Assembly (NCBI GenBank): GCA_914767715.1
Contig: OU612071.1
Coordinates: 10,897,493 to 10,957,492 of the forward strand
DNA length: 60,000 nucleotides
Direction of reading: 5' to 3'
Origin: Membranipora membranacea
Lineage: Eukaryota > Bryozoa > Gymnolaemata > Cheilostomatida > Membraniporidae
In this document: piece after piece, positions 35,601 through 45,621 of the stretch
Position numbering within the stretch: position 1 is the first letter of the stretch
How the letters are laid out: the number at the start of each line of letters is the position of its first letter
The notes under the pieces: model-generated
Seen by the model: only the letters and a program-made list of their open reading frames with translations
Database searches by the model: none
Told to the model about the DNA's origin: nothing
Made by a program: the position numbers and the translations under genes

Positions 35601-38600
35601 TGAGTTAATCTCACTCTGAGCCTCACCATTTAATTTGTTGTAATTACTTATCTAGTCATTATCTGAGATGTGTAGTGGTTGTGACGTATAGATGAAAAAT
35701 GTACTATATTCGATTGTATTGTATCTATATATATATAAAGCAGATGGTGGGTGGGATTGACTACCAGGCGATTAGTGCTACAATAGTTGTGGGTTTAAGT
35801 CCCACTGGGGAGCTTTCAAGGTTCATTGTTCTAGCCCCCAGCAACAAACAATATCTGCTAGTGTTTGTTGTTTGTATGGACGTTGTCTTGTTGTCTTGTT
35901 GTATAGTGTATAGTGTAGTGTATATATGTCATCGTATAGTGTATATGTATATGTCGTATTGTAGTATGGATATATAGTGTAGTGTATATGTATATGTTGT
36001 CTTGTAGTATGGATATATAGTGTAGTGTATATGTATATGTCGTCTTGTAGTATGGATATATAGTGTAGTGTATATGTATGTGTATATGTATATGTATATA
36101 TGTCGTCTTGTAGTATGGATATATAGTGTATATGTATATGTCGTCTTGTAGTATAGATATATAGAGTATATGTATATGTAAATGTATATGTCGTCTTGTA
36201 GTATGGATTTACTCCTAAAGGTACCTCAGTAATTCTCTACAGAAGTGTTAAACATAGGAAGCCTCAGTTCTTTGCTGTCACAGAGTGGTCTGGTGGATTA
36301 TATGTAACTGGTACATTCGCTGGTAAGATCACAGGCTCAGCTTAATCATTCATCAGGGTCGTATTTATTGGTCTTACCTAAAAACTTATCTCTGTTATTT
36401 TGTATTTGGCTTTGCTAGACATTGTATTCTGCTCTGGTGAACAACAATGAGTTATGAGTATTTATAATTTACCCAGTAGTTGCCCCATATACAAGCCATT
36501 CACTGTACCGCTGTAGGCCAGAACATGTCATATGTCATTTTTCATTTCAAAATATTAACATGATTCTCTCCTAGGAAAGATCTTTTTAATGTGAAATGGT
36601 TGTTTTTACCATGTGTTTTCTGTCTATGGCTATTACTGTAGAATCCTATGTCTATGATTATTACCTTTAAATGTAAATAATATCTGAAATTTCGCTACTT
36701 TTTGTTCATCAGGAAGCCGATCTGGGGCAGGGATAGCCGGATGCTGGGCAACTATGCTTCATTTTGGTCTAGATGGATACATACAATCAACTAAAAGTAT
36801 CATCTCTATAGCTCGATATATCAGAGATGGGTAAGTTATCTACCCTACCCTGTCGTCACTTCTCAATCTCTAACAGAATATAACACAGAATCATACTACC
36901 AAAAAGTAGTGATTACATCATTGTTCAGTAATCGATTAAGTTCAGATCATTGTTACAAACCGCTCAGGTCCCACTTGTGCGAGCCATTTATTGGGTGCTG
37001 ACTGAACAGAAAACGTAGAATAATTATTAATCAAGCATTTTTCTTGTCCTGGCAACTCTGTCATTCTATTATTTTTTCATTTACGTAACTGTTTGCATGT
37101 GCGACATAAATTGCAGCTGACATGTCTAAATTAGATCTTGGTAAGACATCATTCTATTACAAGGGGCCAAAACAGATACATATTAGTTATATGCCACATA
37201 TTTTATCCTGTGACATATTATGTATATTTTAGCATATTATATTATATTATGACAGGTTGAAGGAGATAGAAGGGATATTTATATTTGGAGATCCGCTGGT
37301 GTCTGTTATTTCTGTTGGCAGTGATAAGTTTGATGTATTCAGACTTTATGATGCTCTGAGTAAGAAAGGCTGGCATTTCACCTGCTTACAGTTTCCCTCT
37401 GGGTGAGTTAACATGTCACCTGCTTACAGTTTCCCTCTGGGTGAGTTAACATGTCACCTGCTTACAGTTTCCCTCTGGGTGAGTTAACGTGTCACCTGCT
37501 TACAGTTTCCCTCTGGGTGAGTTAACATGTCACCTGCTTACAGTTTCCCTCTGGGTGAGTAAACGTGTCACCTGCTTACAGTTTCCCTCTGGGTGAGTTA
37601 ACGTGTCACCTGCTTACAGTTTCCCTCTGGGTGAGTTAACGTGTATCTCTATATAGGTCAACTATATATGTATATAGGTCAACTCAACTATAAATGTATA
37701 TGGTTGCAGCCTTTAAAACTTGCAGCATTATCTTCAATTTTATAGTTTTATTTTGCCTGCTTGCTGTGAATATTTTTGGTTGCCTGACATATTCTGAATA
37801 CAATTATATATCATTCAAAAGCTTTCAGATTTCACATAATATATTGTACGATGTTAAATTTATCGACAGATTTCACATATGTTGTACGATGTTACATTTA
37901 TTGACAGATTTCACATATGTTGTATGATGTTATATTTATTGACAGATTTCACATATGTTGTACAATCTTACATTTATTGACAGATTTCACATATGTTGTA
38001 CAATCTAACATTTATTGACAGATTTCACATATGTTGTACGATGTTACATTTATTGACAGATTTCACATATGTTGTACGATGTTACACACACAGCCTGGAG
38101 TGGCCGATCAGCTTCTTAGTGATATTAGACAGATAACTCCTCCTCTTCTTAACTCTCCCAGTGTACCATCCTTAGGAATGGTGAGTGTCAATTAATGAGC
38201 ATGATGCATGGAAACCTAGACAGGACACTTTATGGAGCGTTGGTATTGATGCACTGAGGCCTTTAATTGTGGGCGATGTTACGATATTGAATTGTGTAAT
38301 AGCTTTGGTGTTATCGTTGACTTGCAGCCCACACACCAGGTCTTTTATTGTTAACTCGTTTTATTTCATTCGGATTTTCAGTTTGAAAATTGCAATACAT
38401 TGAGCAGCTTGTTGCAAACAGTTTGATACTAAACTTCACCTAATAAATTTCTTTCAGAAAAAAACAATATAAAATTTATAACATGATACTGCTGAATGTA
38501 AAGCTATTCTCAAACTAAAATTCTGATGAAAATTGTTTGGGGCCATGTGACTATGATTATTTGACTAGGCTCATGTGTCAGAGCTTATAACAGTTCTCCT

Positions 38601-39128
38601 ATAACATTAACATAGTTGTCTTACGCAACCTGGTCAAATGATCGAGCAAATGCCGGTGGATCTTCTCTATTATGGAAAATGTGGTATATGTGTATTGATA
38701 ATGAACTGCATTAAATGAGATAGATAAATCTATAAGACAGATAGTTGCACTATATACTGTTGTAAATGTTAAACATTGTTCATTTGTTTTGACAGGGTGC
38801 ATTTTACGGAGCTACACAGACAATACCAGATCGTAAAATGGTTGGTATGTATATATGTGCGTATCAGGACGCACAGTATGATAGCTCTCTACCACCTCAT
38901 CTTGTCACCAAAACGGAGCAAGATAGCAATAACAACACGGATATAAACAATAACAATGAAACGAGCGGTAAGGAGACAACCCTACACAACGGCGGAGGAC
39001 ATATAAAACAGAATGGTACAAGTGTTAAATCAGTGAGACAACCGAACGGAGGAGTCACATCACCTCATAGAGATCTCACTAGAGCTGTATCTGATCTCAG
39101 TACCGCTGAGAGGCTTATAAACAGCTAA
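29668..39128 (+). CDS. SGPL1: Sphingosine-1-phosphate lyase with a non-membrane N-terminus
   Basis: Thirteen exons with matching phases: 29668-29746, 30260-30432, 31519-31558, 32329-32408, 32913-33041, 33414-33502, 34114-34258, 35368-35577, 36202-36322, 36713-36830, 37256-37402, 38060-38180, 38796-39128; 594 residues. The PLP-dependent enzyme cleaves sphingosine-1-phosphate to phosphoethanolamine and hexadecenal, the exit step of sphingolipid breakdown. Conserved blocks: [35 protein letters not shown] (phosphate cup), [10 protein letters not shown] (Asp binding the PLP ring), SISADTHK with the Schiff-base Lys about residue 315, then YGFTPKGTS and LHFGLDGY. The start is fixed by an in-frame TAA 24 bases upstream. 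Exon 1 encodes [10 protein letters not shown], a plausible N-myristoylation plus Cys-acylation signal; there is no hydrophobic ER anchor before the catalytic domain. A C-terminal tail of about 80 residues rich in Asn, Thr and Gly is extra. Several introns hold exon-edge repeats. Enzyme identity is secure; altered membrane targeting is inference. Confidence 0.95.
30496..30680 (+). repeat. Dispersed 185-bp repeat, plus copy
   Basis: From TTTTGTCAAGCAGCTTGCC to about AATTCGGTGATC. It matches the 51.3-51.5 kb segment in reverse complement over its whole length with scattered substitutions (AAGCTGCCAGATTTATAGCT, CACAAATAGCCAC, TTTTACCACTGATCCAT). Probably an old non-autonomous element. Confidence 0.8.
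30685..30835. repeat. 12-bp AAGCCACTGGTC minisatellite
   Basis: About 11 variable copies of AAGCCACTGGTCA with CCA, CAT and AAA variants, directly after the dispersed 185-bp repeat inside SGPL1 intron 2. Creates short basic open frames that are not genes. Confidence 0.85.
33740..33839. repeat. Perfect 40-bp inverted repeat, GC-rich hairpin
   Basis: Arms 33740-33779 and 33800-33839 are exact inverse copies with a 20-base loop; the loop and arm ends contain a further palindrome (CGGTCGTTAACGACCG). The arms are GC-rich in AT-rich surroundings and contain GCGATCGC twice. In SGPL1 intron 6. Confidence 0.95.
34560..35150. repeat. 83-bp tandem repeat with GC box
   Basis: Seven copies of an 83-86 base unit running from GCTAGAGTTTAGGTGTGTCT to GCGGGGCCAGTAAATATT, nearly identical, so recently amplified. 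Each unit carries GAGGCGGGGCC, an Sp1-type GC box. In SGPL1 intron 7. Confidence 0.93.
35740..35865 (+). mobile_element. tRNA-derived SINE, family 1 (second copy)
   Basis: Decayed head (GGGATTGACTACCAGGCGATT), B-box relic GGGTTTAAGTCCC, then TCCCACTGGGGAGCTTTCAA and CTAGCCCCCAGCAAC, colinear with the copy at 1511-1700. Confidence 0.6.
35930..36205 (+). repeat. Exon-edge repeat: duplicated acceptor before SGPL1 exon 9
   Basis: Four to five upstream copies of GTCTTGTAG/TATGGAT, which is the authentic acceptor plus first exon codons (TATGGA) at 36201/36202, separated by variable TATATAGTGTAGTG spacers. Each copy offers an AG at the same context. Confidence 0.85.
37378..37640 (+). repeat. Exon-edge repeat: seven copies of the SGPL1 exon 11 donor
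   Basis: 39-base unit consisting of the last exon bases TGCTTACAGTTTCCCTCTGG, the donor GTGAGTTAAC and a short linker. The first copy is the real exon end (37402). Each unit also contains CTTACAG followed by an 11-base segment and GTGAGT, an array of potential micro-exons. Reading past the first donor meets a stop at once (GGG TGA). Confidence 0.93.
37828..38097 (+). repeat. Exon-edge repeat: seven copies of the SGPL1 exon 12 acceptor
   Basis: 38-base unit made of the acceptor ATTTATTGACAG plus the exon start ATTTCACATATGTTGTACG. The seventh copy is the real junction at 38059/38060. Upstream copies show substitutions increasing with distance (CAATCTTA, TATGATG). Confidence 0.93.
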
Positions 39129-39129
39129 T

Positions 39130-39330
39130 CTAATCTCAATCAAATCTCAATCATAATCAAATCTCAATCATTACTGAATCTCACTCATATTTGAATCTCA
39201 ATCATTACTGAATCTCAATCATTACTGAATCTCAATCTTATTTGAATCCCAATCATATTTGAATCTCAATCATATTTGAATCTCAATCATATTTGAATCT
39301 CAATCATATTTGAATCTCAATCATAATCAA
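39130..39330. repeat. 17-bp repeat downstream of SGPL1 stop
   Basis: About 11 copies of AATCTCAATCATATTTG with TTACTG variants begin directly after the stop codon, so they probably form part of the 3' UTR. Confidence 0.88.
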
Positions 39331-41460
39331 AATATAGAACTATGCAATGAATACTTATATATTATTATATTACATTGTTCAGATTTTTTGTACATTTAAT
39401 CTTGTTGTGTATGTAACGGCATGTTTATGCTCTACTGGTTATTTAATAACGAGTCTAGTTTGGCTCCCAGTAGATAATATCAGCACATATTCTGTATTTT
39501 TATATTTTTATTGCCATATCATAACGGTCAGCAATGCTTCAAATGCAAGTTATATGATTAATTATGTGAGCAGTCAGAGCTACATTGTATTTATTCATCT
39601 GAAATATTATCTTATTTAGTGTTTTGGAACAAAGGCATCAGCTACGCATTGATGAGAATGAATGAATCTATTGCTCAACCATTTATTTAGGAAATCATAA
39701 GGCTCCTGGCCCAATTCATTTAGCTGTATTGAGATGTTCATGTGGTTTGTATTGATCCCTGGTGGACATATATTATAATTGTGAACAACACAGACTATTT
39801 AGACCATTGAGATCTGCTGAATAGTAGCCTCTGGTCACCTTGGGTACAGATAACATGGCCAAAATATTGTACATCGGTCACCTCACCAGCTCGCCTTCTA
39901 TTACTGTATGAATGAGCTGCATGTTTGTATATAGGCCATTGTATGCTGCCTGACCGCTAACTTAGCCGCTGACCCTCACTGATAGCTTATTGGGTACAAT
40001 AGAGAAAAGACAAAAGAAAATTGTGCGCATTGGAGAGGGATTGTTTTCACTGTAAATAAAACTAAGATATACATATAAAACATTCGCAGCATTCAGCTAT
40101 GCTATGTAATGTTATTATTATAGTATAGGCTAAAATTCTTGCACCCAAGTAATTGTATGTTATGAAAATGGCTATGAAAATTATTACTAGAATTTCAAAC
40201 CCCCTGCAACTCTCTAACACTGGAGGAAACTCCAATAATCCATACAAAGAACAATTATTTTGCTGGAGTAAGAAACTGTAAGCTGATATACCACAGAAGT
40301 AATTTGGCTGTAAATAAATGTTGTGTCAATCATACAATAACACAAGCTGGGTCGTCAGGGGATCACATCACAACATTGTTCACTATATCTGGCAGTCTGA
40401 TCACAAATATGGGCCATTCAAAATGATATATAGACTGTAGAGCAATAAACTTCTCCCAAAGAGAGGTCTCAATACAATGTTGTATTGAATCCAAATTCAT
40501 TAAGTCATTATACTTTGGAGTTGCCCAGTCTCACATAAAGTGAAGGCAACTCCCATTTTACATGTATAGTTTGCGCAGGGAGTTTGGGATATAAACTCCC
40601 TGGTTTGTGCATGATCACATGTCCAAAATTCCCTGGTCCGAGAACAAAATTTTAAATAATGACTGATCCAGAAACCAGTCAGTCACATAGCGGAGGCCAG
40701 TAAGTGCAGGCTACAATCATATTCTGTGCTAAGGAATTATTATTAATCCTTTATACCGTCATGTGAAATGAAATTGTTATGTCACAGATGTACAGTTTTC
40801 ACGTAAACCAGAGTTGGTTCCCCCTGCAGCGTACTTACTCTGGAGGAGAGTTCAATAATCCATACAAACAGACAACAGATCATTTTGCTGAAGCAATAAT
40901 ACTGTCAGCTGATGTAACACGTGCTTGTCAATAGCAAGATAAAACCAGAGTCACAGGTCCATGTATTTAAACTAGTAGGGGATATAAAAAAGTGACTCTT
41001 GTACACTAGAAGGACTGGTGTTATATAGCTCTGTGCTCACGTGTAGATTGTAGTGCACAAGTCCCGCCAGCTGTTGCAGCATCACAATGGTTTACACACT
41101 ATTCCTATTGGCTGAGAATGTGATTGACATTGAGGTGGCTGTGGGTTGTTTTATCACTTTTATATGCCTGCTGTGCATAAAGACCTGCAGGATTTGTCCT
41201 CAGTCTTATAATCATTAATTATATAAACTCCACATAAAGCTTTGTAATTGTATGTACATATTCCATCATATTTATTTGAGAATACAATCACTTCAATAAT
41301 GTTGAAATACATGTGAAATGTTTACCAAGTATGGCTAGAATGAATAAATGTATCATAGAAAAATCACTGATCCAAAGTTTAGAATCGTAGCGCTGTTTGG
41401 GTATATCGATGTTAGTGTATATATACCGCCTAGGTTAGCTTCACTATATAAAGCTGAAGC
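39331..41460. other. Spacer 3' of SGPL1
   Basis: No gene supported. Holds AATAAA-type signals (for example near 40055) and one full copy of the AACTCCCAT dispersed repeat at 40510-40672. Confidence 0.6.
40510..40672 (+). repeat. Dispersed repeat, AACTCCCAT family (longest copy)
   Basis: Colinear with 42968-43086: ACATAAAGTGAA, CAACTCCCAT, a CACATGTCCAAA / CATGTGTCCAAA block and AACAAAA...AATAATGACT. Contains a GGGAGTTT...AAACTCCC hairpin. Confidence 0.65.
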
Positions 41461-42103
41461 TTATCTACCAGTGTTAGTTACATCGTCATCTAGCCCGTTA
41501 TCATTCCGACACGCTTGACATCCTCCTTTGAGGCTAGCTCTTAATTCCTGGAGCCAGTCTGAGTTGTCCTGTGAGGTACAAGAGGAGATAATCAGAGCCA
41601 AACACATCAGCGTCAGTAACAAATAAACTCTCATGCTGTCGAAAAGGGAGATAAACATACAGTCAGGTATCGATCAGTGATGAAAATTTGATCTCTCTCC
41701 ATAAAAGTGAGAAAATTATTGTTAAATGTGAAATCAAAGTTTAAAATGTTTTGATGTAAAAGCAATATCATAAATATACAAGTTTGAGCATTAACTTATC
41801 ACTTAAATATAATATGTATAAATAAACAACATTATATTTGCTGATCAAGCTATGGGGTATGTATGACTATAAGACTGTACATAAATAATAAAATATGTTA
41901 AAAATCTGCAGTATTAGTTGAATGTCTAATGTCTAAGTGTTGCTCGTTCGAATTTGCGGAATGCTTGTGTGCAAAGTTTTGACCCACACATTTGAGAGAA
42001 TAACGTTACCCCACACAACAAGAAATTGAGGATTCCACAACAAGAGACTACTTTGTTATAAGCCAGCAGTCCCACAAGTCGAGCAATAATCTACTTACGT
42101 CAT
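41461..42103 (-). CDS. Small secreted peptide precursor, unknown family
   Basis: I do not recognise a family. Exon 2 (41635-41461) encodes MRVYLLLTLMCLALIISSC, a clean signal peptide, then a short acidic mature part with a GGCQAC motif and the C-terminus DVTNTGR before the stop. A TTTTCGACAG acceptor sits directly before that Met. A possible exon 1 contributes ATGAC (42103-42099) followed by GTAAGT, which would splice in frame to give MTM at the start and 59 residues total. About 90 bases further upstream lies a TATATAAA box on the same strand, so promoter, donor, acceptor, signal peptide and stop line up. The terminal Gly-Arg resembles an amidation/processing end, but there is no dibasic site. 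It may be a signalling or defence peptide; this is conjecture. It could also be a longer gene with a missed downstream exon. Confidence 0.55.
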
Positions 42104-42192
42104 GATGACTCTATATTGTTGTGAGTAATTTTTTCCTGGTGAACATGGGACTTATTAACTGTTTTCTGGTGGTATATCCCTACTGATCAGTA

Positions 42193-42200
42193 TTTATATA
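42193..42200 (-). promoter_or_regulatory. TATA box for the small secreted peptide gene
   Basis: TATATAAA on the minus strand, about 90 bases before the proposed ATGAC exon end; spacing allows a start near 42165. Confidence 0.4.
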
Positions 42201-42574
42201 TTGGCAGAGCGTAAACAGCTGGATTACAGAACATCTATAGAAGGAGCTATTAATAAAGAGTTAGTATTATTAATCCATCCTGTTTGATTCCTGAGAACCA
42301 TCACGTACAGTCAGTTATTTGTTTTGTAACGGCCAAAGTTATGTATATACTGTAAGGAGGACTACACCAAAGACAGTAGAGATTATATACTATCTGTACT
42401 GTGATGTTGACAGGACCCGGCATGAGACAGAGATAATCCAGCTGTCAAAATTCTTAATCTTTTTTAATCCCTCCACACAATAATCCTACAGACTGATTGA
42501 TGACTTATTTGTATTTTCACTCTCAAGATGACCAGTGATTTGGGCGTTGATTTGGTTTCTTTCTTTGCACTAGG

Positions 42575-42665
42575 TCTTTATTTGACCGCCCTATTTAATA
42601 GGCCCCCTTAAGCTTGGCTTGTGCGGGGTAGAACCCTATACCTTTGCCCGTTGTCTTTATCTATG
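42575..42665 (-). mobile_element. tRNA-derived SINE, family 2 (3' fragment)
   Basis: On the minus strand reads CGGGCAAAGGTATAGGG, TACCCC, then TAAATAGGGCGGTCAAATAA, matching the 3' half of the element at 6470-6765. The tRNA head is missing, as expected for 5'-truncated retrocopies. Confidence 0.65.
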
Positions 42666-42967
42666 GATGTACGTACGGTGGTATTGTATTATCTTATTGT
42701 ATTATCTTATTGTATTATCTTATTACATTATTTCAGTGAAAAGTGACAAAACATGAGTATAGAGACAGAGTAATTGGATATAAGTATACATTGTATCAAT
42801 GATACAAAAAGACAAACTGGGGGTCAGGAGGTCACACCACATGAATGATCACTTTAACTGACAGTTCTGGATATACATGTGGGTCCTCCCATAACGGCCA
42901 AACCTCACTTAGAAGGAGGAAGTTTCAACATACTATTGTTGTAATGGCTATTGGCCAGATTTAAATA

Positions 42968-43086
42968 GTTGCCATGCCCAAGCCTACATAAAGTGAAAAC
43001 AACTCCCATATTAGATATTGTTTGGGACATATCCATGTGTCCAAATCTCCCTGTTTGTAGAACAAAAGTAAAAATAATGACTCAGA
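42968..43086 (+). repeat. Dispersed repeat, AACTCCCAT family
   Basis: Shares ordered blocks with the 40.5-kb copy, from AGTTGCC and ACATAAAGTGAA to AATAATGACT. Confidence 0.65.
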
Positions 43087-43211
43087 CAGGAAGGGTCAGA
43101 CACATAGAGGATCCTCAAACTAGAAAGGACACTAAACACCAAATGAATATAGAACGGCACCAAAAAAGAAGACAATAACAAGAAGGCAGGAATTGGCAAT
43201 TGATACACTTA

Positions 43212-43270
43212 GGCTATATCATAGAGTTATTATATACTAAGGCTATATCATAGAGTTATTATATACTCTA
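43212..43270. repeat. 29-bp tandem duplication at the foldback edge
   Basis: Two copies of AGGCTATATCATAGAGTTAT plus TATATACTA, abutting the left end of the large inverted repeat. Confidence 0.85.
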
Positions 43271-44636
43271 GAGTGGACAATGCAGTGCTAAAAACGTCCT
43301 ACTTAATTATTGCGAAATCCATGACACAACGCAATCTGGTTGTGCATGGCTAGTGCCTGTATCATATAACTTATCATTGAGAATATACGTATTGAGTATG
43401 GAAACTTAGATTTTTAGAGCGCTTAGAGCCATTTTTTCGGAAATTTTTTTATGTGATACTATGTGGATCACTTGCAGGTATTCTCACTTTCAATTCTATG
43501 ACGCAACGAAATCTGGTTGTGCGTGGATAGTGCATGAATCATTGACTTTATCATTGAAAATATTAGAATTTGACATACAAATTTAGTTTATGGAGCACTT
43601 ATAGCCATTTTTTTCAGAGAATCTCACATGTAACATCATATACATCACCTGCAGGTATTTTCTCTTCCAGTCAGTATAAAAATTTCCTTATTTCCTATTA
43701 AAATAAGCCAAATATAAACCGCAAACACATGAGCTTAAATTGCCATGACAAGGCTAGCTGTTTTCTGCCACGAGTCAATCTGGACAAGCATGTATCTTGA
43801 ATTGTCCATTCGACGTTTTCTTGATACTCAGCGACTCAGCAGATGAGCTTATGTATTTACAGATTTAAACTGCTGTGTTGGCTTGAATAGTTTCGGCAAA
43901 AAAAAAGTGGCCACCCCGAAGAGGGAATTAGGAGCTTTAAATGACATAGCCAAACCAAAACCCGAGATCTTCAAGCTGAAAATTATTTAACCACGGGTTA
44001 CTTGTACACCTTGTATAATTGGAAGTCATAATAGCAGACAGATAAAATGAACTCACTGATGATGTAACATTTTAGTCAGAGAGACAAAGTTAAATGCCTG
44101 GGAACTGGCAGAAAACAGCAAGCCCTGTCATTGCGACTTAAGCTCATGTGTTTGCGGCTTATTTTAATGGAAGAATAAGAAAGTTTTTTTATACTGACTG
44201 GAAGAGAAAATACCTGCAGGTGATGTAGATGGTGCTACATGTGAGATTCTCAGAAAAAAATGGCTATAAGTGTTCCATAAACTATAAATTTGTATGTCAA
44301 ATTCTAATATTTTCAATGATAAAGTCAATGATTCATGCACTATCCACGCACAACCAGATTTTGTTGCGTCATAGAATTGAAAGTGAGAATACCTGCAAGT
44401 GATCCACATAGTATCACATAAAAGAATTTCCAAAAAAATGGCTCTAAGCGCTCTAAAAATCTAAATTTCCATACTCAATACGGATATTCTCAATGATAAG
44501 TTATATGATACAGGCACCAGCCATGCACAACCAGATTGCGTCGCGTCATGGATTTCACAATAATTAAGTAGGACAAAAACTGATGCTATTTTTGTACAAA
44601 TTGTCCACTCATTATTATAATAACTATATATACTGG
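43250..44636. mobile_element. Large foldback element
   Basis: Left arm about 43250-43773 and right arm about 44106-44636 are reverse complements at high but imperfect identity over some 500 bases, with a spacer of about 330. Landmarks: GTCCTACTTAATTATTG with CAATAATTAAGTAGGAC, CATCACCTGCAGGTATTTTC with GAAAATACCTGCAGGTGATG, GCTGTTTTCTGCCA with TGGCAGAAAACAGC. Each arm holds two diverged copies of a CAACGxAATCTGGTTGTGC module. No transposase seen. Best described as a foldback or long-arm MITE. Confidence 0.88.
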
Positions 44637-45621
44637 AAACCATGTTTTATTGGCAGGACAGCTAGCTCACTCATATGAGGATTTTGTTATTTGTAGAGTC
44701 ATCCCAAAGGCTGGCTACCGGAGAAGAGGACTTGACACCCCATTTATGGCTTATACTGAATTGCATCTTTTTTGAGCAAGTTAGATATTTGTAACAGTGA
44801 TTTGGGGTGCGCCTGTTCTATTGATCATATCATATCAGTTACCCGAATCCCGGAGTTATGGTTAACACTATGCACACTGCACAGACAGGTTTTATACAAC
44901 AGCGTGATGGGGATCATTATCCCTGAAGACTGTAATACTTAATATTGTTTATCAATACTTACACTAACCAATTCACTTATAGTTGATAATAATATCCAAT
45001 CACTGCCTGGTCATTTCACCAGTAATAAGTTACATCAATAAAGCACTAATGCAATATGATACACAATTCTAATAGCTGATATCTTATTAGTTGACTAGTT
45101 TTATTAGTGAATTTCAATTTTCATTACCCATCCAAGTGATTGCTTCTACAATGTATAAAAAAGTGATCTATAGCCTCAAAATTTAGTAAATACAATGGCA
45201 GTTGCCTCCAGTTGTAAAATGTTAGAGTGAGACTGAAACAAAGAAATCAAGTAACAAAATTATTGTACAATGTAATCACGTATATAAGGTCTGTGATAAA
45301 CAAACCATAGCGGTAAAGATGAATAGAATAAATTGATTAGTTCAGATATATATCACAGTATTTAACGCACTAGGGGGGGGGGGGGGCTGAGTAAATGAAT
45401 TTTTTTTTAACAGGCACTGAGTATACGGCCACTGAGCATGTTACTAAGGCAAGGAGACTACCACAACTGGCTCAAGGTGTGGGTCAATTAAAAAATTTAC
45501 ATTAAAACATAACAGAACATGACAAAACTGCATAGTCCAAATCCAGACGTGTAAAATATCATTAATAACCATTGAGAACTGGTATTACAGAGGGGAAAAT
45601 TAAATCATGTATCGCTTATTA

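Larger units (their letters stand above)
42104..45621. other. Repeat-rich spacer between the peptide gene and the zinc-finger gene
   Basis: Contains the SINE relic, the second plus-strand AACTCCCAT copy, a short tandem duplication, the 1.4-kb foldback and a G15 run near 45375. No supported coding exon. Confidence 0.6.

Noticed and set aside
45414-45478. Plus-strand exon-like segment (TEYTATEHVTKARRLPQLAQ) after a T-rich acceptor
   Set aside because: No partner exon found on either side; the open frame is only about 20 codons and the donor (GTGTGG) is weak.
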